Below are positions 24,906-35,911 of a stretch of 64,000 nucleotides of DNA, piece after piece. The notes beneath the pieces are model-generated. The model was not told the DNA's origin. It saw nothing but the letters and a program-made list of their open reading frames with translations, and made no database searches. The position numbers and the translations under genes were made by a program. Each line of letters begins with the position of its first letter. Within the stretch, counting starts at the first letter, position 1. This DNA is from Planococcus donghaensis MPA1U2 (GTDB lineage Bacteria > Bacillota > Bacilli > Bacillales_A > Planococcaceae). The stretch spans positions 16,203 through 80,202 of the forward strand of contig NZ_AEPB01000008.1 of assembly GCF_000189395.1 (NCBI RefSeq). The letters are read 5' to 3'.

Positions 24906-25844
24906 GTGTTCCATATTTATAAATCTTCACTTAGTGGAAAACTAGAAACCATAGAGAATTTTGACAAGAACTGCTGGGTCAATATTACGGCACCGTCAAA
25001 AGAAGAACTTGAAAGAGTGTCTAAGCACTTTAATATCCCTATGGACTTTTTAGTAGATCCTTTAGATTTAGAAGAAACCGCACGAATTGAGTATGATGAA
25101 GAAGCAAATAGTACATTGCTTATTAATGATTTTCCGATACCAGATACGACAAACGACCGGTTTAATTCGTATATCACGATTCCGATCGGAATTATTATCG
25201 GAAGCGACTATATAGTCACCATATGTCAGCAACCAAGTAGCTTTCTGACAGGTCTTATTAAGAAAAATGTAAGCACATTAATGAGAAGTCGATTTGCTTT
25301 AGAGGTTTTATTGTCAATTTCAACGTTGTACTTGGACAATTTAAAAACGCTCAACAAACAGCGTCTTAAAATTGAAAGTAATTTGCGTGAGTCGTTTACG
25401 AACAAGCAGTTGTATGACTTGATGGAAATCGAAAAAAGCTTAGTTTATTTCCTTACGTCGTTAAAGTCTAATGGAGATGTCGTTACGAAACTGTTTCGTG
25501 TTCATTCCATCAAACTTTATGAGGATGATAAAGATCTTCTAGAGGATGTGAAAATCGAAAACAATCAAGGAATTGAAACGACCGAATTGTATACGAGAAT
25601 ATTGGATAGTATCACAAGTTCTTATTCTTCACTGATCTCAAATGAATTAAACAATACGATGAAAACTCTTACGTTGTTTACTGTATTTTTAACGCTTCCT
25701 ACACTTGTATTTAGCTTTTTCGGAATGAATGTCGCTTTACCGATAACCGATGACGACCCGTCTTCTTGGATGAGCACACTCGGGATATCGTTAGTTTTTG
25801 TTTTACTGATTGGCTGGGCATTGTGGAAGAGACGAATTTTTTAA
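24906..25844 (+). CDS. CorA-family magnesium/cobalt transporter
   Basis: A 312-residue CorA-type channel with a GTG start preceded by AAGGGGG. The N-terminal cytoplasmic domain (about residues 1-250) is followed by two C-terminal transmembrane helices. The first ends with the essential GMN motif (FSFFGMNVALP near residue 278), the second is GISLVFVLLIGWALW. Pentameric divalent cation channel in the plasma membrane. It stands alone and is closed by a perfect bidirectional terminator. Confidence 0.93.
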   Translation: MFHIYKSSLSGKLETIENFDKNCWVNITAPSKEELERVSKHFNIPMDFLVDPLDLEETARIEYDEEANSTLLINDFPIPDTTNDRFNSYITIPIGIIIGSDYIVTICQQPSSFLTGLIKKNVSTLMRSRFALEVLLSISTLYLDNLKTLNKQRLKIESNLRESFTNKQLYDLMEIEKSLVYFLTSLKSNGDVVTKLFRVHSIKLYEDDKDLLEDVKIENNQGIETTELYTRILDSITSSYSSLISNELNNTMKTLTLFTVFLTLPTLVFSFFGMNVALPITDDDPSSWMSTLGISLVFVLLIGWALWKRRIF

Positions 25845-25856
25845 TAGCATACATAA

Positions 25857-25895
25857 GCAAAAGCAGTCGACCATCGTTTGGTCGACTGCTTTTTG
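25857..25895. terminator. bidirectional terminator between corA and bioY
   Basis: AAAAGCAGTCGACC and GGTCGACTGCTTTTT form a perfect stem with loop ATCGTTT between two converging genes. Confidence 0.9.
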
Positions 25896-25949
25896 TTTGA
25901 TAAAATTTTAAACTACGCATTAAAAACTCTCTTTAACTTAATTGAAAGC

Positions 25950-26501
25950 TTAAACATAAAGTAGCTTCGCGGATTCTAAACGTAATCTAACTAAAATACC
26001 AATCCATGCAGCAAGTGCGGCTTTTATAAGTCCTACTAAAATGAACGGGAAAAATCCTCCCATAAATGCGCCGGTCCATGAAAGGTTTGCGAAAATCATT
26101 AACCAAATCGTCCCGAATGTTAAGGTAATAAACATGCCAATTACATTTGCAATTAATGCGTTCATAAACGTATAGCTAGTTTTTTCGAGGTAATAGCCAA
26201 TAATAAAAGCGGCTGGTAGAAATCCGATTAAATAGCCACCAGTTGGTCCAAATAAGCTACCGAGACCACCGGACATTTGGGCGAATACGGGTATACCAAT
26301 TGCACCTAGTCCTAAATAAACCAAAACAGACAGCGTTCCATATTTAGCACCTAAAATTGTAGCAGCCAGGCCAATGGCAAGAGTTTGTCCTGTAATAGGT
26401 ACAAGTGGGAGTGGGATAGTGATTTGTGCGAAAATGCCAATGATGGCTGCGAACAAAGAGGTAACAATCATCATTCTTAGTTTTACATTTGCTGTTGTCA
26501 T
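25950..26501 (-). CDS. bioY: BioY, biotin-specific ECF transporter S component
   Basis: A 183-residue membrane protein with about six hydrophobic spans. LFAAIIGIFAQITIPLPLVPITGQTLAIGLAA at the N-terminus is the BioY signature, with LGLGAIGIPVFAQMSGGLGSLFGPTGGYLIGFLPAA in the middle. BioY binds biotin and works with shared ECF energising subunits, or alone. A long palindrome with GTTAAC half-sites lies just upstream and is probably the BirA operator. Confidence 0.93.
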   Translation of the reverse strand: MTTANVKLRMMIVTSLFAAIIGIFAQITIPLPLVPITGQTLAIGLAATILGAKYGTLSVLVYLGLGAIGIPVFAQMSGGLGSLFGPTGGYLIGFLPAAFIIGYYLEKTSYTFMNALIANVIGMFITLTFGTIWLMIFANLSWTGAFMGGFFPFILVGLIKAALAAWIGILVRLRLESAKLLYV

Positions 26502-26519
26502 AATACACCCCTTCGATTG

Positions 26520-26548
26520 AGTTAACTTATTAATTAAATAAGTTAACT
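26520..26548 (-). promoter_or_regulatory. palindrome upstream of bioY, probable BirA operator
   Basis: AGTTAACTTATT (26520-26531), AATTA, then the exact complement AATAAGTTAACT (26537-26548). GTTAAC half-sites about 15 bases apart match the biotin-repressor operator pattern in Firmicutes as I know it. It ends 18 bases before the bioY start, so BirA with biotin would block the gene. Confidence 0.75.
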
Positions 26549-26619
26549 AAAATGGTAGCATAGACAAATAATGACTGTCAATAAAATGTAAAATAAGAGA
26601 ACTACTAAGACATTCAATA

Positions 26620-26654
26620 CAAAACCCCAGTGAAATGGATTCACTGGGGTTTTG
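26620..26654 (-). terminator. intrinsic terminator after neutral protease gene
   Basis: AAAACCCCAGTGAA and TTCACTGGGGTTTT form a perfect stem, about 45 bases after the protease stop on the reverse strand. Confidence 0.88.
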
Positions 26655-26697
26655 AAGTACAGCAATCGAGAAATACAAATCGCTAATTAGTTAATAA

Positions 26698-28744
<2,047 letters not shown>

Positions 28745-29611
28745 GTGATAAAAAAAGTGCTAGAGAAATTTGCAGTGCAACCTGTCGCAATGCACAAAGT
28801 AGAAGATTCTTTTAGTTCAACCGTATACAAATGCGCGTTACATACAGGTGAACATATTTATGTGAAAATAGCTTATACGAAATTGAAGTATGAACGAGAA
28901 TTGGATGCTTATAAATTGTTGGCAGGAAAAGTACCGGTACCCCAAATGTTAGATTACTGGTCTGGTGATAGCGAATGTCCAGGTGCTTTTTTGTTGTCTG
29001 AACTAAAAGGGAAGACTTTAACTACAGATGTTTCGTCAGAAGTGGCGTTTCAAGTGGGGATTTTGCATGCCCAAATGCATGCGGTGTGCCCACCGGTTGG
29101 CCAAGAAACAACAAGTATTGAAAATGAGTTTTCTAATTGGCTCAATTTTATTGAATCTAAGTTTCTTGATTTTGCAGAAGACGTAAAAGAGATTGTTGAA
29201 ACTGCGTTATATGAAAAAAGTATGAATAAATTTAGTGAATTAAAACAACAATTACCTGCTCCAGTCGGTCCTAGCTTTATCCACATGGATTTTCGTCCTG
29301 CCAACATCATAGTAGATGGTGAAAAGGTTTCAGGAGTGATTGACTTTGAAAGTGTGCGATTTGGTTCAATAGATATTGACTTCACGAAATTGTATCGGGA
29401 TTTTTTAAGTGTTAACGACGGTTTTTATCAAGCTTACCAAGATGGGTACCGCACGATTAAACCATTGTTGGACTTGAAAAAGGTCCTGCCGTTTTATCAA
29501 TTTTTAGATGCCTTTAACAGCATCGGCTGGTGCAGACGTCGAGGCATTGAAAAAAACGCTACTTTTCTAGAAGAAAACTTAGTTATTTTAAAGAAAATAG
29601 TTAATGAATAA
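28745..29611 (+). CDS. aminoglycoside phosphotransferase-family kinase, copy A
   Basis: A 288-residue APH/choline-kinase fold protein; GTG start with AAGGGGAG upstream. Kinase motifs: HIYVKIAYT with the ATP-binding Lys near residue 40, catalytic loop SFIHMDFRPANI (HxDxxxxN) near 177-188, and the metal-binding Asp in GVIDFES near 199. It could phosphorylate an antibiotic or a small metabolite. It is followed by a nucleotidyltransferase and a second APH-fold gene in the same direction. Confidence 0.85.
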   Translation: MIKKVLEKFAVQPVAMHKVEDSFSSTVYKCALHTGEHIYVKIAYTKLKYERELDAYKLLAGKVPVPQMLDYWSGDSECPGAFLLSELKGKTLTTDVSSEVAFQVGILHAQMHAVCPPVGQETTSIENEFSNWLNFIESKFLDFAEDVKEIVETALYEKSMNKFSELKQQLPAPVGPSFIHMDFRPANIIVDGEKVSGVIDFESVRFGSIDIDFTKLYRDFLSVNDGFYQAYQDGYRTIKPLLDLKKVLPFYQFLDAFNSIGWCRRRGIEKNATFLEENLVILKKIVNE

Positions 29612-29658
29612 AATGTATTGATTTGGTCAGAACAAAGAACAAAAGGGTGGTTTGAGCA

Positions 29659-30378
29659 ATGGAAGATGATAAAAAACTTGAACCTGTAAAAGCAGCTGAA
29701 TTATTCATAAATAAGCATTTTCCTCAGTGCCAAGGAGCATTGTTAGCGGGAAGTGTGGTTCGAGGCGAAAGTACTGATACATCCGATTTAGATCTTGTAG
29801 TATTTGACCAAAAACTTTCTTCTTCATACCGCGAATCATTTTTAGCGTACGGCTGGCAGATTGAAGTATTTGTTCATAACCAATCGACGTATAAATCTTA
29901 TTTTTTGAGTGATTATGAAAGAGCCAGGCCATCTATGCCACAAATGGTAGTTGAAGGTATGGTTTTAAAAGACAATGGGATGATTACAGCGATAAAACAA
30001 GAAGCAAGAAAATTACTTGAAACCGGACCAAAAGAATGGTCAACTGAAACGATTGTACAAAAACGCTACTTTTTAACAGATTCTCTTGATGACTTTATCG
30101 GTTGCAATGATCGGGCAGAGGGGATCTTTATTGCGGCTACTTTGGCCGAACTTGTAAGTGAATTTATTTTAAGGGTTAACAAACGGTGGATCGGCAATTC
30201 AAAATGGATTGTTCGCTCATTAAAAGCTTATGATGTTGAATTTGCCCATGACTATGTTATCGCTTTTGATGAATATTATAAAACGAGTGAGAAATTAAAA
30301 GTTGTTCAACTTGTGGATAGGGTACTAGAACCATACGGTGGGCGTTTGTTTGAAGGTTTTTCAAGTGGTAATGAATAA
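29659..30378 (+). CDS. nucleotidyltransferase-domain protein
   Basis: A 239-residue pol-beta-type nucleotidyltransferase. The catalytic signature is intact: LLAGSVVRGESTDTSDLDLVVFD at about residues 30-52 (GS, then DxD), with the third acidic position plausible in WQIEVFVHN near 72-80. The C-terminal half is helical (LAELVSEFILRVN) and looks like the helical domain of kanamycin or lincosamide nucleotidyltransferases. It may inactivate an antibiotic by AMP transfer. AAGGGTGG precedes the ATG. Confidence 0.82.
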   Translation: MEDDKKLEPVKAAELFINKHFPQCQGALLAGSVVRGESTDTSDLDLVVFDQKLSSSYRESFLAYGWQIEVFVHNQSTYKSYFLSDYERARPSMPQMVVEGMVLKDNGMITAIKQEARKLLETGPKEWSTETIVQKRYFLTDSLDDFIGCNDRAEGIFIAATLAELVSEFILRVNKRWIGNSKWIVRSLKAYDVEFAHDYVIAFDEYYKTSEKLKVVQLVDRVLEPYGGRLFEGFSSGNE

Positions 30379-30400
30379 CTAAATAGAAAGAGGGAGTATA

Positions 30401-31471
30401 GTGAGGGAAATGAGATTGGAAGCAGCGCTGGAGCATGCAGGTCTTGTGTTAGTGGGATTTCTCGGTGAAGGCGCATGGCATTACGCTTGGCAAGTATATC
30501 GTAGTGCACAACAATTAGTTTTAAGAATACCGAAGACGATAGCGTACGGAAAGCAAGTTGCATTTGATGAAGTTGCATTAAAAGCAGAGTATGCTGGAAC
30601 AAAACTTTACTATCAGACTGTAAACAAAGCACAAGTAGGAGCGGCACCGTTATTCTTTGACTACTATGTCACCCCTGAATTGACTTATACGATAGAAACT
30701 TATGCTGGTAGTCAAATTGATTTGCACACAATAACGCTAGAAAAAGCTTATAAAATAGGTTTGCAAACAGGTGCAATTCACAAGGCGACGGAAGAGATTC
30801 CTCATAAGTTGACTGGGTTTGGTTATTTAGCTTGGTCTGAAGAAAAAGGGTTGCATGGTACTTTTAACGGTGATGTTAGGAAGTTCATATATGAAGAAAG
30901 CGAAGAGCATCTAGCGGATTATCAAGCTCTTTGCGAAGCGTTTCCAGACTATGATGACATCCTAGTGAAAAAAGCACTTCAATTAGCTGCAAACTTGAGA
31001 AAAAAGGCATTCATCAAACCACTCTTAGGAAATCAAGATGTATCGCCGGAAAATATTTTATGCAATGGTGAAAATGTATGTTTAATTGATCCTTATCTAA
31101 GCATTTATTATGCCAGAGGAATGGCAGGGAATTTTATGAACTTATATGAAACGTACTTTGTCACGTTAGCCGATACAGAAAGGTATAAAAAACATCATTT
31201 TCAAGATTGCATAGAAAATTTAAGAATGATCGCTAAAGGATTTATAGAAGGATACAGTGCAGGAAACCAGCAAATAGTCGGTGAAGTTAGAGGAGAGCAG
31301 TTGCTTCAATTGCTCGAAACGGCACATAGTCATTTTCGCTTGTTGTCAGAAGACATAGCGAGTGAAACTGAAATTCGGTATGGCAATAAGGAACAAATTA
31401 AAAAAAGACTTGTGACACTAAGTAAAGAATTAAAAGAATTAGCAACTTCTCAAATCAAGGTGCTCGTTTAA
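30401..31471 (+). CDS. aminoglycoside phosphotransferase-like protein, copy B
   Basis: A 356-residue protein distantly related to APH kinases. The catalytic loop is present but altered: LLGNQDVSPENILC near residue 209 has Asn where the catalytic loop His (HxD) is normal, and LIDPYLS replaces DFG/DxE. GEGAWHYAWQVY near residue 22 is a degenerate glycine loop and LVLRIPK gives the ATP-binding Lys. Start either GTG 30401 (AGGGAG 4 bases before) or ATG 30410; not decided. Kinase activity is plausible but the altered loop is worth noting. Confidence 0.7.
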   Translation: MREMRLEAALEHAGLVLVGFLGEGAWHYAWQVYRSAQQLVLRIPKTIAYGKQVAFDEVALKAEYAGTKLYYQTVNKAQVGAAPLFFDYYVTPELTYTIETYAGSQIDLHTITLEKAYKIGLQTGAIHKATEEIPHKLTGFGYLAWSEEKGLHGTFNGDVRKFIYEESEEHLADYQALCEAFPDYDDILVKKALQLAANLRKKAFIKPLLGNQDVSPENILCNGENVCLIDPYLSIYYARGMAGNFMNLYETYFVTLADTERYKKHHFQDCIENLRMIAKGFIEGYSAGNQQIVGEVRGEQLLQLLETAHSHFRLLSEDIASETEIRYGNKEQIKKRLVTLSKELKELATSQIKVLV

Positions 31472-31528
31472 AACCACATGTTTATTTGAGAAATACTAAC
31501 TACGTGAAAACCAAAAGTGGGTGGAAAC

Positions 31529-31995
31529 ATGAAGGGTAATCCATTAGAAACAATGCACATTCAACAAATTACAAAGGTATACGAAACGGAAGCTAAAGAA
31601 TTAGTATTAAAAGGATTAGAAGAGCATTTTGGTTTTATTGATGCTACCTGCAACCCAGATTTGGAAAGTATCATGGCCAGCTATAGTCAGGAAAAAACTA
31701 TTTTTTAATTGGTATTTGTGAAGGGAAAGTAGTTTGTACAGGTGCGATTTCTTGTGAATCATTAGAGATTGGAAGAGTAGAACGCATGTCTGTGATCAAA
31801 AACTATCGAAGAGCAGGATTAGCAAAAAGAATGATCGCATCTCTGGAGATATGGGCAAAAGAGCAAGGGTATCGGCAACTTGTATTGGAAACTAATAACG
31901 ACTGGTATAGCGCAATCAATTTTTATAAAGACAGACAATACCAACGCTATTTAAATGATGGAATGTGTAGCCACTTTAAAAAGAGTTTATCGTAA
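31529..31995 (+). pseudogene. GNAT-family acetyltransferase, one-base frameshift
   Basis: ATG 31529 (GGGTGG upstream) encodes MKGNPLETMHIQQITKVY to EKTIF and stops at 31706. The next frame continues LIGICEGKVVCTGAISCESLEIGRVERMSVIKNYRRAGLAKRMIASLE, the acetyl-CoA motif (R-x-x-G-x-A), to the normal end YLNDGMCSHFKKSLS at 31995. A missing T in the run at 31701-31706 (T6 here, T7 expected) restores one frame of about 155 residues. All motifs survive, so this may be a sequencing slip. Confidence 0.87.
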
Positions 31996-32034
31996 TCGTT
32001 CAATTTAAGAATTTTTCGGGATGGAGTTATGGTT

Positions 32035-32595
32035 ATGAGAAGATTTGTTATCATGACAGTCGGTAAAACACATAGTGGAAAAACCATATTCGCTAAAGCA
32101 TTAGAAAAAAGAATGCCTAATTCAGTAGCGATTGATCAAGATGTTCAAGCTGAAATATTATCAATATTTTACCCGAATTTAATTCCTAAAGAAGGTACAA
32201 ATACGATTAAATATGCACTGACTCAAACGATTGTCGACTACACAGTAGAGCAAACAAATTGTCATATTATCTTGAGTAACTCTAATCGTAGTTATAAAGC
32301 CCGCGAAAAGCTTCTCAACTATTTTAAAGAAAATAACTTTATTTGTATTCTAGTTAATTTTGAAGTTCATGATCGTATTTTAGAAGAAAGAATAAAAGAA
32401 AGTCACCGCGATAAAACCATCCTTAGAACAATGTCTTTTTTTGAAGAAGTTCTGATACAGCAACAAAAGGATGCTTTTTTAGAGAAAAAGAATGCTCCTA
32501 CAGAAAAAGAGGCAGATTATTTATTTAGAATAAAGAGTAGTGGCGATTTTAATATAGTGATATCAAAAATTACGGAATTACTAATAAACACTTGA
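32035..32595 (+). CDS. ATP-binding P-loop protein, kinase-like
   Basis: A 186-residue P-loop NTPase of the AAA_33/zeta-toxin-like kinase type. Walker A is MTVGKTHSGKT near residues 7-17. There is a DQD motif near 35 and a lid-type arginine region RILEERIKESHRDKTILR near 120. ATG 32035 is favoured because GGAG is 8 bases upstream; an in-frame ATG at 32029 is too close. It may phosphorylate a nucleoside or small molecule. Genomic context (antibiotic-like kinases and acetyltransferases) hints at resistance or salvage, not proven. Confidence 0.72.
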   Translation: MRRFVIMTVGKTHSGKTIFAKALEKRMPNSVAIDQDVQAEILSIFYPNLIPKEGTNTIKYALTQTIVDYTVEQTNCHIILSNSNRSYKAREKLLNYFKENNFICILVNFEVHDRILEERIKESHRDKTILRTMSFFEEVLIQQQKDAFLEKKNAPTEKEADYLFRIKSSGDFNIVISKITELLINT

Positions 32596-32622
32596 TAGTG
32601 AACAGTTCAGGGAGGAATTGTA

Positions 32623-33259
32623 GTGGGATCTAGAGTTATGCATTTAATTATCGCAAACCAACTCTCCATGAAGTTACCAATTGACAATAAAGGCATATTT
32701 CTTTTAGGTGGAATTGCGCCAGATGCAACGTATTCGAGAGAACAAAAAAACAGCATCGCATTTTTTGGAAGGAAGTTTAGAGGACGGAACTAGATTTGTG
32801 AATTACGAGCTTTTTGTTAAGAAGTACAGTTCTCATTTTCAATTCGACTACATACTCGGGTATTTAACACATTTAATAGCTGATGATATATGGTTAAAGC
32901 ACATATACTTTAAGAACAATTTCAAAAAGCGTGTAGATGCGGATCCGAGCTTATTGGAAAGATGGCATAATGATTTTAGGAAATTAAACGGTAAGTTAAT
33001 TGAATGGTTTAATTACATAGGGTTAAAAAATGAGTTGGAATCTAGTAGAGTACCGGTAACTAACATTCAAGAAATCAAATCTGAAAATCTTCAAAAATTT
33101 AAAGAAGAAACGCTTTTAGACTTTTGTTATTCTGCTGAATATTTAAATGAAGAGTTGGAAGTTTATACATTTGAACAAATTCTAGAATATATTGACTTGG
33201 CAGTTAATGCAGTTCTTAAGAACGATAAATTAATCAATTTAATCGAGAGGAGAAATTGT
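32623..33259 (+). pseudogene. zinc-dependent phospholipase C-like protein, frameshifted and fused to the next gene
   Basis: GTG 32623 with GGGAGG upstream starts MGSRVMHLIIANQL and LLGGIAPDATYSREQK, the N-terminus of the zinc-dependent phospholipase C-like family. That frame stops after KFRGRN. One extra A at 32744-32750 (A7 here, A6 expected) shifts it; the second frame continues TASHFLEGSLEDGTRFVNYELF and YILGYLTHLIADDIWL (metal-site His and Asp), and runs without a stop into the DinB gene. The protein would be about 210 residues. The missing stop suggests a second slip or a true fusion. Confidence 0.75.
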
Positions 33260-33754
33260 ATGAGCGGCAAAGAAATACTTTCAGTATTCAGAAACGATCT
33301 TAGTAATTATTCTCCAGCGCAGCTAACACATATTCACGAACAAGGCGTTTGGTCGATTGGGCAAATGTATGACCATATTATTTTAGTAGCGCATGAGTAT
33401 CTCGACAATGCAGAAGCTTGTGCTAGGTTAACAAAAGAACCGCCTTTAGGAAAAACTCAAATGGGTGAGCAGTTAATGAAAGATGGCGGATTTCCGCCTG
33501 TCAAAATCAGACTTCCGGATGAAATGAATACCCCTCCTAACAATACGGATAGTAAAGAAGTGCTCGCTAATAGAATCGACAAAGTGATTGAAAGACTAGA
33601 ACAGTGGGAAGTGAATATAGATTTAGTAAATCCAAATTACAAGATTGAACATGGGGGATTTGGCTGGTTAAATGCAAAGGAATGGATTGAACTAGTTGAA
33701 ATGCATTCTCGACATCACCTGCGTCAACAAAAAGAGCTAGAGCGTTATATTTAA
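33260..33754 (+). CDS. DinB-superfamily protein
   Basis: A 164-residue four-helix DinB/DUF1569-type protein. ATG 33260 is preceded by GAGAGGAG at 7 bases, a strong independent start, although the frame is open upstream into the phospholipase-like gene. Candidate metal ligands: His in QMYDHIILVAHEY near residue 37, and the pair in EMHSRHHLRQQKELERY near the C-terminus. DinB proteins include thiol-dependent S-transferases such as bacillithiol transferases. The substrate is unknown, but a thiol role would fit the window. Confidence 0.8.
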   Translation: MSGKEILSVFRNDLSNYSPAQLTHIHEQGVWSIGQMYDHIILVAHEYLDNAEACARLTKEPPLGKTQMGEQLMKDGGFPPVKIRLPDEMNTPPNNTDSKEVLANRIDKVIERLEQWEVNIDLVNPNYKIEHGGFGWLNAKEWIELVEMHSRHHLRQQKELERYI

Positions 33755-33794
33755 CGAAACCAATTTAAAAATCTTGTTATTTTCTCTGCATCTC

Positions 33795-33828
33795 AAAAAA
33801 GCCGCTAATTAAATTGGTGGCTTTTTTA
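33795..33828 (+). terminator. intrinsic terminator after the DinB gene
   Basis: AAAAAAGCC and GGCTTTTTT pair around a 15-base loop with a short inner AT stem. Confidence 0.75.
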
Positions 33829-33865
33829 TAGACTGTTATGAGTGAAAAGTTAAGGGGGGAAACAA

Positions 33866-34264
33866 TTGAGATTTTATGTTGCATCAAGTTTTAAAAACAA
33901 AGAACAAGTAAAGTATGTTAGTCATCAATTAACAATGAAGGGATATGTGCATTCGTACGATTGGACTAAAAATGACCGTCCGACCACTTTAGAAGCATTA
34001 ACAGAGATCGGAATTAAAGAAAAAGAGGCTGTGATGAATTCAGATGTTGTGATTGTTTTGCTGCCAGGAGGAAAAGGAAGTCACATAGAGTTAGGAATAG
34101 CGATTGCTGCTCAAAAGAAGATTTTTTTGTATTCTCCGGATAATGACATTGATGATTTAGCATCAACAAGTACTTTTTATCAGTTGCCAGAAGTTCAAAA
34201 AGTAATCGGGACGCTAGACGACTTACTAGTAACCGTATGCTCAAAATACCAAATGATTACTTAA
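33866..34264 (+). CDS. nucleoside 2-deoxyribosyltransferase-like protein
   Basis: A 132-residue protein with a TTG start after AGGGGGG. MRFYVASSFKNKEQVKYV at the start and SDVVIVLLPGGKGSHIELGIAIA near residues 60-80 match the nucleoside 2-deoxyribosyltransferase-like fold, with the conserved Glu of the HIELG motif in the nucleophile position. Standard enzymes swap bases on deoxynucleosides; short relatives like this also act on other nucleotides or as effector components in nucleotide signalling. No partner sensor domain is attached. Confidence 0.8.
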   Translation: MRFYVASSFKNKEQVKYVSHQLTMKGYVHSYDWTKNDRPTTLEALTEIGIKEKEAVMNSDVVIVLLPGGKGSHIELGIAIAAQKKIFLYSPDNDIDDLASTSTFYQLPEVQKVIGTLDDLLVTVCSKYQMIT

Positions 34265-34295
34265 GAAAAAGCGAAAATAGAGAGGGGAAATGGTC

Positions 34296-34679
34296 ATGAA
34301 GCACAATTTAAAAACGAATAAAAAGAATGCGAAGGAATTTTATGAAATGGCTTATTTGGGCAAGCCAGCTGAAGCTGTTCAAAAATATGTAGGAGAAGAA
34401 TACATTCAGCACAATCCGGATGTCGAAAATGGCAAAGAAGGGTTTATAAAATATTTTGAGAAAATGCATAAAGAATTTCCCGACAAAAGTATTGATTTTG
34501 TTCGGGCGATTGCACAATATGATTTAGTTTCTCTCCATACCCATCAAGTTTGGCCAGATGAAGAAGAGTATATAACTATGGACTTTTTCCGTTTCGATGA
34601 GCAGGGAAAAATTGTGGAGCATTGGGATGCCATTCAAAAAATTCCACAAACCTCGAAATCAGGAAATCCAATGTATTAG
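34296..34679 (+). CDS. SnoaL/NTF2-like protein
   Basis: A 127-residue SnoaL-like polyketide-cyclase/NTF2 fold protein: NAKEFYEMAYLGKPAEAVQKYVGEEYIQHNP at the start, and FFRFDEQGKIVEHWDAIQKIP near the end. ATG 34296 is chosen over ATG 34290 because GAGGGG sits 8 bases before it. The fold binds small hydrophobic ligands; substrate unknown. It is cytoplasmic. Confidence 0.82.
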   Translation: MKHNLKTNKKNAKEFYEMAYLGKPAEAVQKYVGEEYIQHNPDVENGKEGFIKYFEKMHKEFPDKSIDFVRAIAQYDLVSLHTHQVWPDEEEYITMDFFRFDEQGKIVEHWDAIQKIPQTSKSGNPMY

Positions 34680-34759
34680 TTGTTGGAGACAAATCATTAG
34701 CAAGTAGATGAACAGATTACACGTTAAAGAAGACAATATTTCGAGTTGAGGTGGAGTTA

Positions 34760-35533
34760 ATGAACCAATTGGAAGGGAAAATCGCGATAGTTACAGGGGT
34801 AAGTCGACTTCAAGGAATTGGAGCTGCGATTTGCCGAGAATTAGCAAAAAACGGCTGTCATATCTTTTTCACTTACTGGACAAAGTATGATAAGCAGATG
34901 CCTTGGGGGCTGGAATTAAACGAACCAATGAGCTTAAAAGAAGAGTTAAAGAAAGCAGGCGTAAAAGTAGCGTGTGAAGAAATAGATTTAACTCAATTTC
35001 ATCATTTAGAATCCCTTTTAGATAAAGTGTTAGAAGATGTAGGAGAGCCGGACATATTGATAAACAATGCAGCTTATTCCACTAACAATAACTATACAAC
35101 TTTGACTGCCGAGGAACTTACTCAGCATTATATGGTGAACATTGGAGCTACCACGTTGCTCAGTAGTGGTTTTGCCAAGCGCTTTAAGAAAAAAACAGGC
35201 GGAAGAATTGTCAATATTACTTCTGGTCAGTTTCAAGGTCCAATGCCAGGAGAACTAGCCTACGCGACGACTAAAGGTGCTATCGATGCATTAACCATAA
35301 CTTTGGCTGCAGAAGTTGCTCCGGTCGGAATAACGGTTAATGCGATAAACCCAGGTCCAACTGATACAGGGTGGATGACTGAAGAAATCAAGCGTGAATT
35401 GGAGCCGAGCTTTCCTTTCGGTCGGCTAGGCGAACCTAAAGATGTTGCGAAAACGATTAAGTTTTTAGTAAGTGATGATGCGGAATGGATTACAGGTCAG
35501 ATTATCCATTCGGAAGGTGGATTTAGAAGATAA
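34760..35533 (+). CDS. short-chain dehydrogenase/reductase
   Basis: A 257-residue SDR. The cofactor loop is TGVSRLQGIGAAI near residue 12, the NNAA-type strand LINNAAYS near 104, and the active-site Tyr-Lys in ELAYATTKGAIDAL near 163. The Ser is in NITSGQF near 150. GVSR followed by a Tyr-rich WTKYDKQMPWG insertion at about 45 is a variant also seen in annotated 3-ketoacyl-ACP reductase-like SDRs. ATG 34760 preferred over GTG 34751. Substrate unknown. Confidence 0.88.
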   Translation: MNQLEGKIAIVTGVSRLQGIGAAICRELAKNGCHIFFTYWTKYDKQMPWGLELNEPMSLKEELKKAGVKVACEEIDLTQFHHLESLLDKVLEDVGEPDILINNAAYSTNNNYTTLTAEELTQHYMVNIGATTLLSSGFAKRFKKKTGGRIVNITSGQFQGPMPGELAYATTKGAIDALTITLAAEVAPVGITVNAINPGPTDTGWMTEEIKRELEPSFPFGRLGEPKDVAKTIKFLVSDDAEWITGQIIHSEGGFRR

Positions 35534-35539
35534 ACCAAA

Positions 35540-35580
35540 GACGTCTAGAAGGGTGTGTTTCGCCTTCTATGCGTTTTTTT
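35540..35580 (+). terminator. intrinsic terminator
   Basis: GACGTCTAGAAGG and CCTTCTATGCGTTTTTTT form an imperfect stem seven bases after the SDR stop. The rest of the 35534-35911 gap holds no supported feature. Confidence 0.75.
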
Positions 35581-35911
35581 ATTGAAATAAATATCATGTA
35601 TTATTAGAACCAATTAATTTCCAGTAAAAAGAATATAAGATGCTAATTAGAAAATATTTTATAAATTCATGTCTTAATTTTCAGATAATATGGTATTATA
35701 GAACTGAGATTAGAAATTAAGGTAGGTTTTTAGTACTCTTTCTCAAAAATCATTATTATTAGTAGGTCAAAAGGCTTTGACGGAGACTTTTTAATTATCT
35801 GGCATGTTTGACGCTAATTAATGATGTTCAGTTTTAGAGAACTGGGGTCAGTAGTGTTTTACCATTAAATACACACATTAAAAAAACAAGTAAAAGAAGG
35901 GTGATGAGAAT

